From Erwinia typographi (GTDB lineage: Bacteria > Pseudomonadota > Gammaproteobacteria > Enterobacterales > Enterobacteriaceae), in assembly GCF_000773975.1 (NCBI RefSeq), contig NZ_JRUQ01000008.1, positions 1 to 64,000 of the forward strand: DNA of 64,000 nucleotides, in the 5' to 3' direction. Position 1 is the stretch's first letter. Each line of letters opens with the position of its first letter. The notes beneath the pieces are model-generated. The model did not search any database, was not told the origin of the DNA, and saw only the letters and a program-made list of their open reading frames with translations. Position numbers and translations under genes: made by a program. This document shows positions 27,124 through 35,052 of the stretch, in pieces.

Positions 27124-27417
27124 TTAATTTTTATTCAGCTCTGTTAATAATTCCCCTAGTCTCTGGCGTAAGGCTCCCTCATTAATTCCCGTGATAAACC
27201 CTGCCACGCTCATATGCGGCTTGCCAATTTCGCCTTTATAGTTATTGGTGGTTAAAACCACATCGGCGTTCTGCAATTCAGAAGGCAATTCAGACATGCT
27301 GCACTTATTGATCTTGTAGTGGGTAATACTATATTCGGCGCAGACGGATTTGACTTCATCTGCTGCCAGAGTAGAAGTTGCGACACCACTTCCGCAGGCT
27401 ACGAGGATATTTATCAT
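27124..27417 (-). CDS. PTS IIB component, galactitol (Gat) family
   Basis: A 97-residue cytoplasmic phosphocarrier. The N-terminal P-loop-like motif NILVACGSGVATST holds the phosphorylated Cys8, the hallmark of the lactose/galactitol-type IIB fold. It transfers phosphate from IIA to the incoming substrate. CGGAG lies nine bases before the ATG. Confidence 0.9.
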   Translation of the reverse strand: MINILVACGSGVATSTLAADEVKSVCAEYSITHYKINKCSMSELPSELQNADVVLTTNNYKGEIGKPHMSVAGFITGINEGALRQRLGELLTELNKN

Positions 27418-27437
27418 AATAATACTCCGGTAATCAG

Positions 27438-27887
27438 TTATTGCATTATTGTGGATATGAAAAGCGCTTTCGCTTTATCAGCAGGAAGCTCCAGCAAATT
27501 ATGGTAGAAGTCTTCTCTTTGTAGATTACTGAACAGGGCTTTCAGCAGCTGTAGCTGATTAGCCGGATCGGTGACCACCAAATTTATCACCAGCTTTACC
27601 GGTAATTTATCGTCGCCATCGGCCTGATTAACCAATACAGGCTCCGGCAAACGAATGATGTAAATGGACGGGCGATTTGCGTGCGGACTGTCGCAATGTG
27701 GAATCGCCACGGCGTAACCCTCCAGTAAGATCCCGGTGGGATACTCGGCTTCGCGCTCACGCAGCGCGCTCAAATAAGACTCTTTGACAATATCCTCAGC
27801 ACGGAGTTTGTCGTAGATATGCTGCTGGACTTCATCGTAGTTTTTGAACGCTGCGCCATCCGCGACGTTAATAGCAACTGTACTCAC
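27438..27887 (-). CDS. PTS IIA component, fructose/mannitol/galactitol type
   Basis: The 149-residue product has the fructose/mannitol-type IIA fold with the phosphorylated His in VAIPHCDSPH. The first gene of the operon. I selected a GTG start at 27887 because it is preceded by a strong AAAGGAG with six-base spacing and gives the family's usual length of about 150 residues. Earlier ATGs in frame (up to 27983) lack a ribosome site and lie within the putative operator region. Confidence 0.87.
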   Translation of the reverse strand: MSTVAINVADGAAFKNYDEVQQHIYDKLRAEDIVKESYLSALREREAEYPTGILLEGYAVAIPHCDSPHANRPSIYIIRLPEPVLVNQADGDDKLPVKLVINLVVTDPANQLQLLKALFSNLQREDFYHNLLELPADKAKALFISTIMQ

Positions 27888-28180
27888 CGACTTCTCCTTT
27901 ACGCTACGAATGCTCATGAGAGCGATAAAATCAATCATGTGAGCATTTATAGCATATCGAATTTTTAGGGAAACGCTGAGCATGCAAAAGTTATACGTTG
28001 ATCACATAAAATCACATTGGGGCGACATTTAAAATGCTCATATGTTGTTTTGGATTCCATCCTGAACGCGAAGTATATTTGTATTTATTTGAAATATATG
28101 AATTTTGTCAAGTGTGATAAAATTTTGGCTTGAGCAGGATGAGATTTTTGTTGTGCTCATATGAGCATGGCTGACTTTCG
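27888..28180. promoter_or_regulatory. Control region of the PTS operon with repeated TGCTCATATGAGCA-type sites
   Basis: A perfect 14-base palindrome TGCTCATATGAGCA lies at 28154-28167. Partial copies are TGCTCATATG at 28035-28044, TGAGCATGC near 27977, GTGAGCATT near 27939 and TGCTCATGAG near 27911. The sequence is AT-rich. The reverse strand carries AATGTGATTTTATGTGATCA (28000-28019) with two CRP-like TGTGA half-sites, in tandem and not inverted. The SorC-type regulator is the obvious candidate for binding. Similar but weaker motifs occur before the regulator gene (29412-29445). Confidence 0.5.
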
Positions 28181-28320
28181 CCCACGACATTCAGGGCAGG
28201 GCTGAGATTTAACGTGCGGGGGAACCGCAGGTGCTGCGGGTCAACCTGAAGGAAGGGTAGCAGATGACTGGATGCTATAAAGCGTTGGTTCACTGTTGCT
28301 GCTGGCTGGCATAGCGCTGA

Positions 28321-28353
28321 AATCAGGTAACACGGCTGGGGTGTTACCTGATT
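28321..28353 (-). terminator. Terminator after the SorC-family regulator gene
   Basis: AATCAGGTAACAC and GTGTTACCTGATT are a perfect 13-base inverted repeat with a seven-base loop, beginning nine bases after the regulator stop on the minus strand. There is only a short T-run, but the position and stem strength fit a transcription terminator. Confidence 0.7.
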
Positions 28354-28361
28354 AACGGGCG

Positions 28362-29339
28362 TTAATCCAGCAGCTTAATGGCGGTATCAAAATCGGTGAT
28401 CAGCACGTCCAGCAACCCCGAACGGAGTGAAGCGACAACGCCGGCAAACTTCTCTTCCCCCCCGGCCACGCCAATAACTTGTCCGGTATTTCGCAATTGC
28501 TCAGTTGAGATGCCGAACCCCAGGCGACTCATCGGGCTGTCCAGCACGTCGCCCTGGCCGTTGAGCAGGGTAACGCAGACGTCAGCCGTAATATCCTGTT
28601 CAAAGAGAGGCTTCTGCCAGGGCACGGGGAAAATATCGCACAGGCTGGAGGAACCCGTCTTCCATGCGCCAATCCCGGTGATCACCACATCCAGCTGTGA
28701 ATAGTACTGCTGCGTATCCAGCACCGCCTGATCGCTCGCCAGTTTTTCAGCCAGGCTCTCGTCATCAACCCACATGGGGACATACATCGGGTGTGCTTTA
28801 CCGTTGGAGATAGCGGCGATTTTATGAATGAGGTCAATCGGCCCCTGACTGAATTCGATACCTGGATGGACGCCGGAGAGTTGCACCACATCCAGCGTCG
28901 GTAAGCTGGTGAGTTGGCTAACCGTACTGGACAACACTCTTCCCCACGCAACGCCTATCTTCATGCCTTCCGTAAGGGTGTTACTGAGATAGCTGGCGGT
29001 AATGCCGCCCAGCTTCTCGTTCAGTTGCTCATGGCTTGACCAGGATTCAGAGACGGAGAGGACAATGGCATCTTGCAGATGGTATTTTTCACAGATATTG
29101 CTGGCGATCTCTTTATCCAACAGCTGCTGCTTCGGAAAAAGAAACTTCACATATTCCTGCTCAATGGCTTCATCAATCAGACGCGCCACTTTGAAGCGTG
29201 ATACCCCAAGCTCTTCGGCGATCTCGATTTTGGTCTTCATCTCGGCAAAATAGCGTCTGACCACCAGGGAATAGATATAACGCGGATCGTAATCTGACCA
29301 GCGAGTGCTCTTTTTTGATTTGGGCATAGCGCTTTCCAT
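28362..29339 (-). CDS. SorC/DeoR-type transcriptional regulator
   Basis: The product has an N-terminal helix-turn-helix (KTKIEIAEELGVSRFKVARLIDEA) and a C-terminal sugar-binding SorC domain with the family motifs GVAWGRVLSSTV, GIGAWK and GVAGGEEKFAGVVASL, which bind a phosphosugar effector. Length from the start chosen here is about 325 residues. The start could also be at 29327 (MPKSKKS), which has GGAAAG upstream. An earlier ATG at 29420 has no ribosome site. It presumably controls the neighbouring PTS operon. The promoter region upstream contains an AT-rich stretch with partial copies of the candidate operator. Confidence 0.88.
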   Translation of the reverse strand: MESAMPKSKKSTRWSDYDPRYIYSLVVRRYFAEMKTKIEIAEELGVSRFKVARLIDEAIEQEYVKFLFPKQQLLDKEIASNICEKYHLQDAIVLSVSESWSSHEQLNEKLGGITASYLSNTLTEGMKIGVAWGRVLSSTVSQLTSLPTLDVVQLSGVHPGIEFSQGPIDLIHKIAAISNGKAHPMYVPMWVDDESLAEKLASDQAVLDTQQYYSQLDVVITGIGAWKTGSSSLCDIFPVPWQKPLFEQDITADVCVTLLNGQGDVLDSPMSRLGFGISTEQLRNTGQVIGVAGGEEKFAGVVASLRSGLLDVLITDFDTAIKLLD

Positions 29340-29491
29340 TTTCAACCGATGACAAACCACCGGGGGTAACCGAATGTACCCTAAAGTAAACCTCAAAAGA
29401 GTATACTTATACATGCTCAAAAGACATGCACATATGAGTAGAAATATTCAGGTTATGTGACGGAAAACACGCATGAAGTCAGGGGCGACAA

Positions 29492-29517
29492 AAAATCCAC
29501 GCGGCGGCGTGGATTTT
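29492..29517 (-). terminator. Terminator of the aldehyde dehydrogenase operon; twin of the hairpin at 44892
   Basis: AAAATCCACGC and GCGTGGATTTT form a perfect 11-base stem with a GGCG loop and a following TTTTTT on the minus strand, 77 bases after the aldehyde dehydrogenase stop. The same 11-base stem with an AATT loop occurs at 44892-44917. Confidence 0.7.
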
Positions 29518-29593
29518 ATCGGCGTTTCAGGTTTTACAAGAGCCGGTGAAATCTTACCGTATGCGGCGAGAAAGATTGCCAGCTATCAGCTAC

Positions 29594-31123
29594 TTAATTT
29601 TGCAACGATTGCGGCAACAGCGCGGCGGGTATGTCCTGATAACAGACCGGACGCAGGAAGCGCTGAATCGCCGTTGCGCCAACGGATGTAGTGTGCGCAT
29701 CGCTGGTGGCGGGGTAGGGACCGCCATGCACCATCGCGTAGCCGACATCAACGCCGGTGGGGAAGCCGTTGGCGAGAATGCGTCCGGCGCGCTGCTCCAA
29801 CAGCGGTAACAGTTCCGCTGCCAGCGGCTGATCCTGCGCTTCCAGCTGTAGCGTGATGGTTAGCTGGCCCTGCAACACCCGTAGCGCCGTCAGCAGCTCC
29901 TGCTGGCTGGCGCAGCGCACCAGCAGCGACACTGGACCAAAGACTTCGTTCTGCATGCGCGTCTCAGCGATAAAATCACGCGCGCTGGCGATGAACAGCT
30001 GTGGCTGCCCCTGGTTCGGCCCGGTTTTTTCCTGACCTCGCGCCAGGCACTCCACGCCGCTCAGCGTTGCCAGTGCCGCAGCGTGCTGTTCGCAGGCCCG
30101 GGCAATCGCTGGCGTCAGCATGGTGGCGCTCGGTTTCAGACGGAGAGCTTCGCAGGCGTGCTGTACAAACCGATCGAAATCCGCGTTGTCGAGGGCAAAA
30201 ACGATGCCTGGATTCGTGCAGAACTGACCGCAGCCGAGCGTCAGCGAATCAGTGAAGCCCTGCGCCAGCGATTCGGCACGCTGCCGCAATGCGCCGGGAA
30301 GCAGCAGCAGCGGATTAATGCTGCTCATCTCGGCATAGAGCGGAATCGGCACTGGACGCTGCTGCGCCAGCTGCAACAGCGCTAAACCGCCCGCGCGTGA
30401 ACCGGTAAAACCAACGGCGCAGATCGCCGGATGTTTCACCAGCGCGCTGCCGCTCTGCACCGATGTGCCGTGCAGCAGCGAAAATACCCCCTCCGGCAGT
30501 TCGCACTGCGCCACCGCTTCCGCAATCGCGCGGGCCACTAATTCACTGGTGCCGGGATGCGCCGGATGCGCTTTCACCACCACCGGACAACCTGCCGCCA
30601 GCGCTGAGGCGGTATCGCCGCCCGCCACCGAAAAAGCCAGCGGGAAGTTGCTGGCGCCAAACACCGCCACCGGGCCAGACGCCGCCAGGCGCTGACGCAA
30701 ATCAGGGCGTGGCAGCGGTTTACGGTCCGGCAGGGCGCTTTCGATAATCACACCCTGAAACGCGCCGTTCTCTACCACATCGGCAAACATATTGAGCTGG
30801 CCAAGGGTGCGCCCTCGCTCGCCTTCAATACGCCCGCGCGGCAGCGCTGTCTCCTGCATCGCGCGCTCAATCAGCGCGTCGCCAAGCGCCAGAATGTTTT
30901 CGCCAATCTGGCGCAAAAATCGCGCCCGTTGCGCCAGGTCGGTCCGGCTGTAGGCGATAAACGCTTCTGCGGCCAGTTGGCAGGCGGCATCAATTTGTGC
31001 GGCGTCAGCCTCATAAAACACCGGCTCCAGCGCGCGATCCTGCTGCGGATCGATTGCCTGAAAAGCCTGCGCGCCGCCGCGCTGTCGCTGTGCGCCAACG
31101 ATCAGTTCTCCGCTAAGCATCAT
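29594..31123 (-). CDS. Aldehyde dehydrogenase, 2,5-dioxovalerate (ketoglutarate semialdehyde) type
   Basis: A 509-residue NAD(P)-dependent aldehyde dehydrogenase of the family that oxidises 2,5-dioxopentanoate to 2-oxoglutarate. It shows GPVAVFGASNFPLAFSVAGG (oxyanion region), VGFTGSRAGG, and the catalytic Cys in GCGQFCTNPG. In context with the DHDPS-family dehydratase across the divergent promoter, it fits the last step of an aldarate-type (5-dehydro-4-deoxyglucarate) pathway. Its ATG overlaps the stop of the preceding dhaL-like gene. Confidence 0.85.
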   Translation of the reverse strand: MMLSGELIVGAQRQRGGAQAFQAIDPQQDRALEPVFYEADAAQIDAACQLAAEAFIAYSRTDLAQRARFLRQIGENILALGDALIERAMQETALPRGRIEGERGRTLGQLNMFADVVENGAFQGVIIESALPDRKPLPRPDLRQRLAASGPVAVFGASNFPLAFSVAGGDTASALAAGCPVVVKAHPAHPGTSELVARAIAEAVAQCELPEGVFSLLHGTSVQSGSALVKHPAICAVGFTGSRAGGLALLQLAQQRPVPIPLYAEMSSINPLLLLPGALRQRAESLAQGFTDSLTLGCGQFCTNPGIVFALDNADFDRFVQHACEALRLKPSATMLTPAIARACEQHAAALATLSGVECLARGQEKTGPNQGQPQLFIASARDFIAETRMQNEVFGPVSLLVRCASQQELLTALRVLQGQLTITLQLEAQDQPLAAELLPLLEQRAGRILANGFPTGVDVGYAMVHGGPYPATSDAHTTSVGATAIQRFLRPVCYQDIPAALLPQSLQN

Positions 31124-31725
31124 GATTTCTCCTCCGTCAGTGATTCAACCAGGCGCAGCAGCGCCACCATGCCGGGATCGTCCATCCCCTGCGATTTCTC
31201 TGCAAACATGCGCGCGCGTCCCATACGGTTTGGCAGGGGGCGGAAGCGATCCAGAGCCTCCTGCACGCTGCGGCGCAGGTCGCCCGGCTGTGCAGGCTGT
31301 TCCAGCGTGACGGCTAATGCCTGCAAGCCATCCAGTACCGTTTTATCGCCCAGCGCTGCACCGCCTCGCTGCGCCAGAGTATCAATGATTTGGTGCAGTA
31401 AGGTGGCCGTCTCCGGCCGGGTCAGTACGGTTTTACCGCTGCTGAATTTGCTGGCGGCGATCAGGGCCTGCGCCAGTAAGGTGCCAAAACTGGAGCCGGA
31501 CGCCTGCATACAGGCCATCGCAGAGAGACGAAAGACTTCGCTGAGCCCGACTTCCGGCGAGGTATCCTGCAATGCAGCACCGGTCAGCCGCGCGCATTTT
31601 TCCAGCGTAGCGCCCAGATCGCCATCGCCGAGCTGGCCGTCGAGGGTATTCAGTTCGGCGGTGAAGCCAGGCACCTGCGCACAGACATGGCGCAATTGGT
31701 TGATAAGTTGAGCAGAGGCGATCAT
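31120..31725 (-). CDS. DhaL-like ATP-binding subunit of a DAK-family kinase
   Basis: The 201-residue product has the DhaL/DAK2 fold, with the Mg-nucleotide motif DGQLGDGDLGATLEK near residue 30 and SGSSFGTLL. In the two-subunit kinases of this family, DhaL supplies the nucleotide and DhaK the covalently bound substrate. It overlaps both neighbours by four bases, so the DhaK-DhaL-dehydrogenase genes are one operon. No PTS-type DhaM subunit lies nearby, so an ATP-dependent kinase is more likely. Confidence 0.85.
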   Translation of the reverse strand: MIASAQLINQLRHVCAQVPGFTAELNTLDGQLGDGDLGATLEKCARLTGAALQDTSPEVGLSEVFRLSAMACMQASGSSFGTLLAQALIAASKFSSGKTVLTRPETATLLHQIIDTLAQRGGAALGDKTVLDGLQALAVTLEQPAQPGDLRRSVQEALDRFRPLPNRMGRARMFAEKSQGMDDPGMVALLRLVESLTEEKS

Positions 31726-32720
31726 GGCTGGCTCCAGAAAGGGCTTGAGGCGGGGGCGCTAAGCAAGTCTTCAAGTTCGCTGTCGAGCGCGCACAGGCTG
31801 AGTGAGAAACCGCTCATCTCCATAGAGGTGGCGTAGCGGCCAATCAGTGGTTGCACCAGCGACACCTGACGATCGGCCATGCGCTGCGCAACGCTGCGGT
31901 AGATAATGTAGAGTTCTTCCAGCGGGGTAGCGCCAAGGCTGTTGACCATCACGCTGAGGCGTTCGCCGCGTCCGGCGGGGATCTCTTCCAGCAGGCGATC
32001 GAGCATTTCATGGACCAGCGTATCAGCGGAGCGCATCTCCCCGCGCCAGATGCCGGGTTCGCCGTGGATACCCATGCCAAAGGCGATTTCATTGTTGTCG
32101 AGGGTAAAAGCGGGAGTACCCGATTCAGGCACGATACAGGGCGAGAGCGCCACGCCAATCGAGCGTACCGCGCTCACCGTTTTCTGCGCTGTCGCGGTGA
32201 CTTCCCGCAGACTGGCTCCGGCAGCGGCTTTGGCTCCCGCCATTTTATAGGCATAGACCAGACCGGCCACGCCACGCCGCTTGTGCGCTTCCTGCTGCGG
32301 CGCGCTGGCGACATCATCGGTCATGCGCACCTGGGTCACTTCCATGCCCTCCAGTTCGGCCATCTCGGCCGCCATCTCGAAATTCATGCGGTCGCCGCCG
32401 TAGTTACCATAGAGCTGCAATACGCCTGCGTTATGGTGGCTGACCTGCATCGCCGTCAGACAATCGGCGACGCGCGGTCCGGCAAATACATTACCAATCG
32501 CGCAGGCATCCACCAGTCCGGCGCCGACATAGCCGTGGAACAGGGGGAGGTGGCCGGAGCCGCCGCCGGTGACAATCGCGACTTTGGCCTCAGCCTGCCG
32601 CGCGCGCGCCAGCACCCGGCCGCTGTCGCCGAGGCGTTGATAGCGGTGAGGATGGGCGGCGCACAGGCCGTCCAGCATCTCGTCGACATAGCGTTGGGGG
32701 TCGTTGCAAATCTTCTTCAC
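31722..32720 (-). CDS. DhaK-like substrate-binding subunit of a DAK-family kinase
   Basis: The 332-residue product has the DhaK fold: VTGGGSGHLPLFHGYVG, GNVFAGP, NYGGDRMNFEMA and the GMGIHGEPG loop with the His that forms a hemiaminal with a keto substrate. Dihydroxyacetone is one option, but relatives phosphorylate erythrulose and other short ketoses, and the operon context suggests a different substrate. First gene of the minus-strand operon. The ATG lies close to the IclR gene end. Confidence 0.85.
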   Translation of the reverse strand: MKKICNDPQRYVDEMLDGLCAAHPHRYQRLGDSGRVLARARQAEAKVAIVTGGGSGHLPLFHGYVGAGLVDACAIGNVFAGPRVADCLTAMQVSHHNAGVLQLYGNYGGDRMNFEMAAEMAELEGMEVTQVRMTDDVASAPQQEAHKRRGVAGLVYAYKMAGAKAAAGASLREVTATAQKTVSAVRSIGVALSPCIVPESGTPAFTLDNNEIAFGMGIHGEPGIWRGEMRSADTLVHEMLDRLLEEIPAGRGERLSVMVNSLGATPLEELYIIYRSVAQRMADRQVSLVQPLIGRYATSMEMSGFSLSLCALDSELEDLLSAPASSPFWSQP

Positions 32721-32767
32721 TCTGCTTCTCCTGTTGCCAGGCGTCGCCCCCTTCGCTGCGTGCTGCG

Positions 32768-33625
32768 CTACTCAGGCAGCGCGGGGAGATCGCCGTGGTG
32801 GGTTGCGATAGAACCTGCGGCAGCCGGGCGAGGCGGATTCCACCCCAGCTCCAGCGAGATTTTGTTAGCCATCTCCATGACCAGGCCAGAAAGGCCTTCG
32901 AGACGCGCCAGCGGAAGACGCTCGGCGGCCCCCGACACGCTAATGGCGGCAAATACCTGACCGTTAGCCGCCCGTACTGGCGCGCCGATGCAGTGCACGT
33001 TGAGTTCGTTCTCCTGCAGATCGAGCGCATAGCCGCGTTCGCGAATGCGCGCCAGCTCCGCTTCCAGCGCCTCGCCATCGGTGATGGTGTAAGTCGTACG
33101 CTCCGGCAGCGAATCGGCGATGATCTTGCGAATCAGCTGCGGCGACTGCCAGGCAAGAAACGCTTTGCCCACGCTGGTACAGTGCACCAGCGCCGCCTCA
33201 ATACGCGTGATGGTGGTGTTGCCGGTGCTGGACATCTCCTGGCGCTCGACAAACGCCATCTGCGCGCCATCGAACAGGCACATATGCGTGGTTTCGCCGG
33301 TGATCAGCTGTAGCTGGGCGGCATAGGGACGCGCGTGGCTGTCGAGATCCAGGTTCTGGATCACCAGGTTGCCGAGCTGGAACAGCTTCATGCCCAGCTT
33401 GTAAGTTTCGCGTTTGCCATTCTGCTCCAGCAGACCAATATCGCGCAGCGACGACACCAGACGGTGCGTGGTGGCGCGCGGCAACCCTGTGCGCATCGCG
33501 ATTTCCGCAGGCGTCAGGTTGGCGTCGCGCTGCGAAAAACACTCCAGAATTTGCAGTACCTTGGTCAGACTCTTGATTGATGCCTGTTTCAATTTGTCAG
33601 CATCGGTTCCGCCATTTGTTCTCAT
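32768..33625 (-). CDS. IclR-family transcriptional regulator (KdgR-like)
   Basis: A 285-residue regulator with an N-terminal winged helix (NLTPAEIAMRTGLPRATTHRLVSSL) and a C-terminal IclR effector domain (AALVHCTSVGKAFLAW, ENELNVHCIGAPVR, AAISVSGAAERL). It probably controls the DhaK/DhaL-ALDH operon and the divergent dehydratase-transporter operon. I chose the ATG at 33625, following GAGGTG, and not the GTG six bases earlier. Candidate CCACATT-like half-sites lie in the gap to 34061. Confidence 0.88.
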   Translation of the reverse strand: MRTNGGTDADKLKQASIKSLTKVLQILECFSQRDANLTPAEIAMRTGLPRATTHRLVSSLRDIGLLEQNGKRETYKLGMKLFQLGNLVIQNLDLDSHARPYAAQLQLITGETTHMCLFDGAQMAFVERQEMSSTGNTTITRIEAALVHCTSVGKAFLAWQSPQLIRKIIADSLPERTTYTITDGEALEAELARIRERGYALDLQENELNVHCIGAPVRAANGQVFAAISVSGAAERLPLARLEGLSGLVMEMANKISLELGWNPPRPAAAGSIATHHGDLPALPE

Positions 33626-34060
33626 ACCCACCTCAAAATCAGCAACAGAAAAGCGTGTGCAGCCTTGTTCTTATACTGAGACGCTGGGGCCAGAATAGCG
33701 TCTTTTCTCCAGCATGACAGCAAATCTTCCGTTGCGATACCTTAATATCTCATAATGTGGGATATGATCATTAATATGTACTCGTTAATCCTCATTGTAA
33801 ATCGGCAAGCGTAGTCTTCTTTCGCGTCGTCCAGCTGGTATAGAAGAACGGATTGTTCATTTAATGACTGATATCAAAGGAATTACAGCATTTTTTTCGT
33901 TAAATTGAAGTTGATGATGTGTATTTGTTTTGTTCTTTATATGTGATCTGAATACCACATTGAGAGATTTGAAGTTGAACAATTAGCATTTGTCTCACAT
34001 TAATTGATTAACGCGAGCCGTTATCGCCTTAATCACTCTCTTCACAGACAGGAGCAGAAA
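33626..34060. promoter_or_regulatory. Divergent control region between the IclR gene and the dehydratase operon
   Basis: About 430 bases, AT-rich, with no ORF that looks real. Three related words occur: ATCCCACATTATGAGATA on the minus strand (around 33745-33762), TACCACATTGAG around 33953 and TCTCACATTAATT around 33991. They could be IclR-family operator half-sites. Confidence 0.35.
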
Positions 34061-34972
34061 ATGAGTCAGCAGATTGAAAGTCAGGCTAAAGAATTGAAAG
34101 CGAAACTGCGCGGCGTATTGCCGCCGATCACGATGCCGTTCAATGCCCAGGGGGAGCTGGTGCGCGGCGGCCTGAAAGAGCAGATTGATTTCCTCATTAA
34201 TGCCGGCGCCAGCGCGATTGTGGTGGGCGGTAGCACCGGGGAAGGGCATACGCTGTCGGACGAAGAGTTTCGCCAGGCGCTGCATGAAGCTTATGAAGCC
34301 AATAATGGCCGCGTGCCGTTTATCGCCGGGCTGATCGTCAACAGCACGCGTCAGGCGATTGCTCGCGTGAAAATGCTGGAAGGGATGAAGCTGGATGCGC
34401 TACAGGTTACGCCGGTGCACTACCTGTTTAAGCCGGATGACGATGCCACGGTGCGCCACTTCCGCGAAATTTACGAGGCAACGCAGATTCCGATTCTGAT
34501 CTACAACGTGATCCCATGGAATTACCTGAGCCTTGAGCTGATGAAACGCATTATGGACGAAGTGCCGGGCGTGGTGGGGATGAAGCAGAGCGGCGGCGAT
34601 CTGAAATCCGTCTCCGATCTGCTGCTGCGCTGCCCGGAAAAAGTCATCGTTAGCGGCGTTGATGCGCTGCTCTATCCTGGCTTTGCCATTGGTTGTCAGG
34701 GCGCCATCTCGGCGCTGACCAGCGCGGTGCCGTCAGTGGTGACGAAGCTGTTCAAAGCGGTTGAGCAGAACGACCATGTCACGGCGCGCGATATCCATTT
34801 CCGCCTTAACGATCTGTGGTCCCAGCTGCCTCACGACAATCTTCCTGCCTGCGTCAAATACTTACAAAGCCTGCAGGGCGTTACGCTTTACCAGCCGCGT
34901 CCCCCAATGCAACCGGTAAGTGATGCGCTCAAAGCCAACATTAAAGCGGCGTTCGACCGTCTGATGCGCTAG
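34061..34972 (+). CDS. DHDPS/NAL-family enzyme, 5-dehydro-4-deoxyglucarate dehydratase-like
   Basis: A 303-residue TIM-barrel lyase or dehydratase. The catalytic Lys of the Schiff base is in VVGMKQSGG, the Tyr in PILIYNVIPWN, and GGSTGEGHTLSDEE near the N-terminus binds the substrate carboxylate. KdgD converts 5-dehydro-4-deoxyglucarate to 2,5-dioxopentanoate, which the divergently encoded aldehyde dehydrogenase would oxidise. Alternatives within the family include other 2-keto-3-deoxy acid aldolases. I chose the ATG at 34061, which follows CAGGAG, over an upstream in-frame ATG. Confidence 0.82.
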   Translation: MSQQIESQAKELKAKLRGVLPPITMPFNAQGELVRGGLKEQIDFLINAGASAIVVGGSTGEGHTLSDEEFRQALHEAYEANNGRVPFIAGLIVNSTRQAIARVKMLEGMKLDALQVTPVHYLFKPDDDATVRHFREIYEATQIPILIYNVIPWNYLSLELMKRIMDEVPGVVGMKQSGGDLKSVSDLLLRCPEKVIVSGVDALLYPGFAIGCQGAISALTSAVPSVVTKLFKAVEQNDHVTARDIHFRLNDLWSQLPHDNLPACVKYLQSLQGVTLYQPRPPMQPVSDALKANIKAAFDRLMR

Positions 34973-35052
34973 TTTGCACCCCGCGTAGCGGCGGGCCATG
35001 ATAAAAATCACGCCACGACCCGCGAAAACGGGCGTGGCGGAGGTGCAGAAAG

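Noticed and set aside
28185..28270. Segment with GGCTGAGA and AACCTGA resembling a TPP (THI-box) riboswitch
   Set aside because: The rest of the riboswitch core is absent, and no plus-strand gene follows (the region leads into convergent terminators), so it is probably chance similarity.
29473..29691. Open frame starting MKSGATKNPRGGVDFIG
   Set aside because: It is made of the terminator hairpin plus the complement of the aldehyde dehydrogenase end. The similar frame at 44873 shows it comes from a repeat, not a gene.
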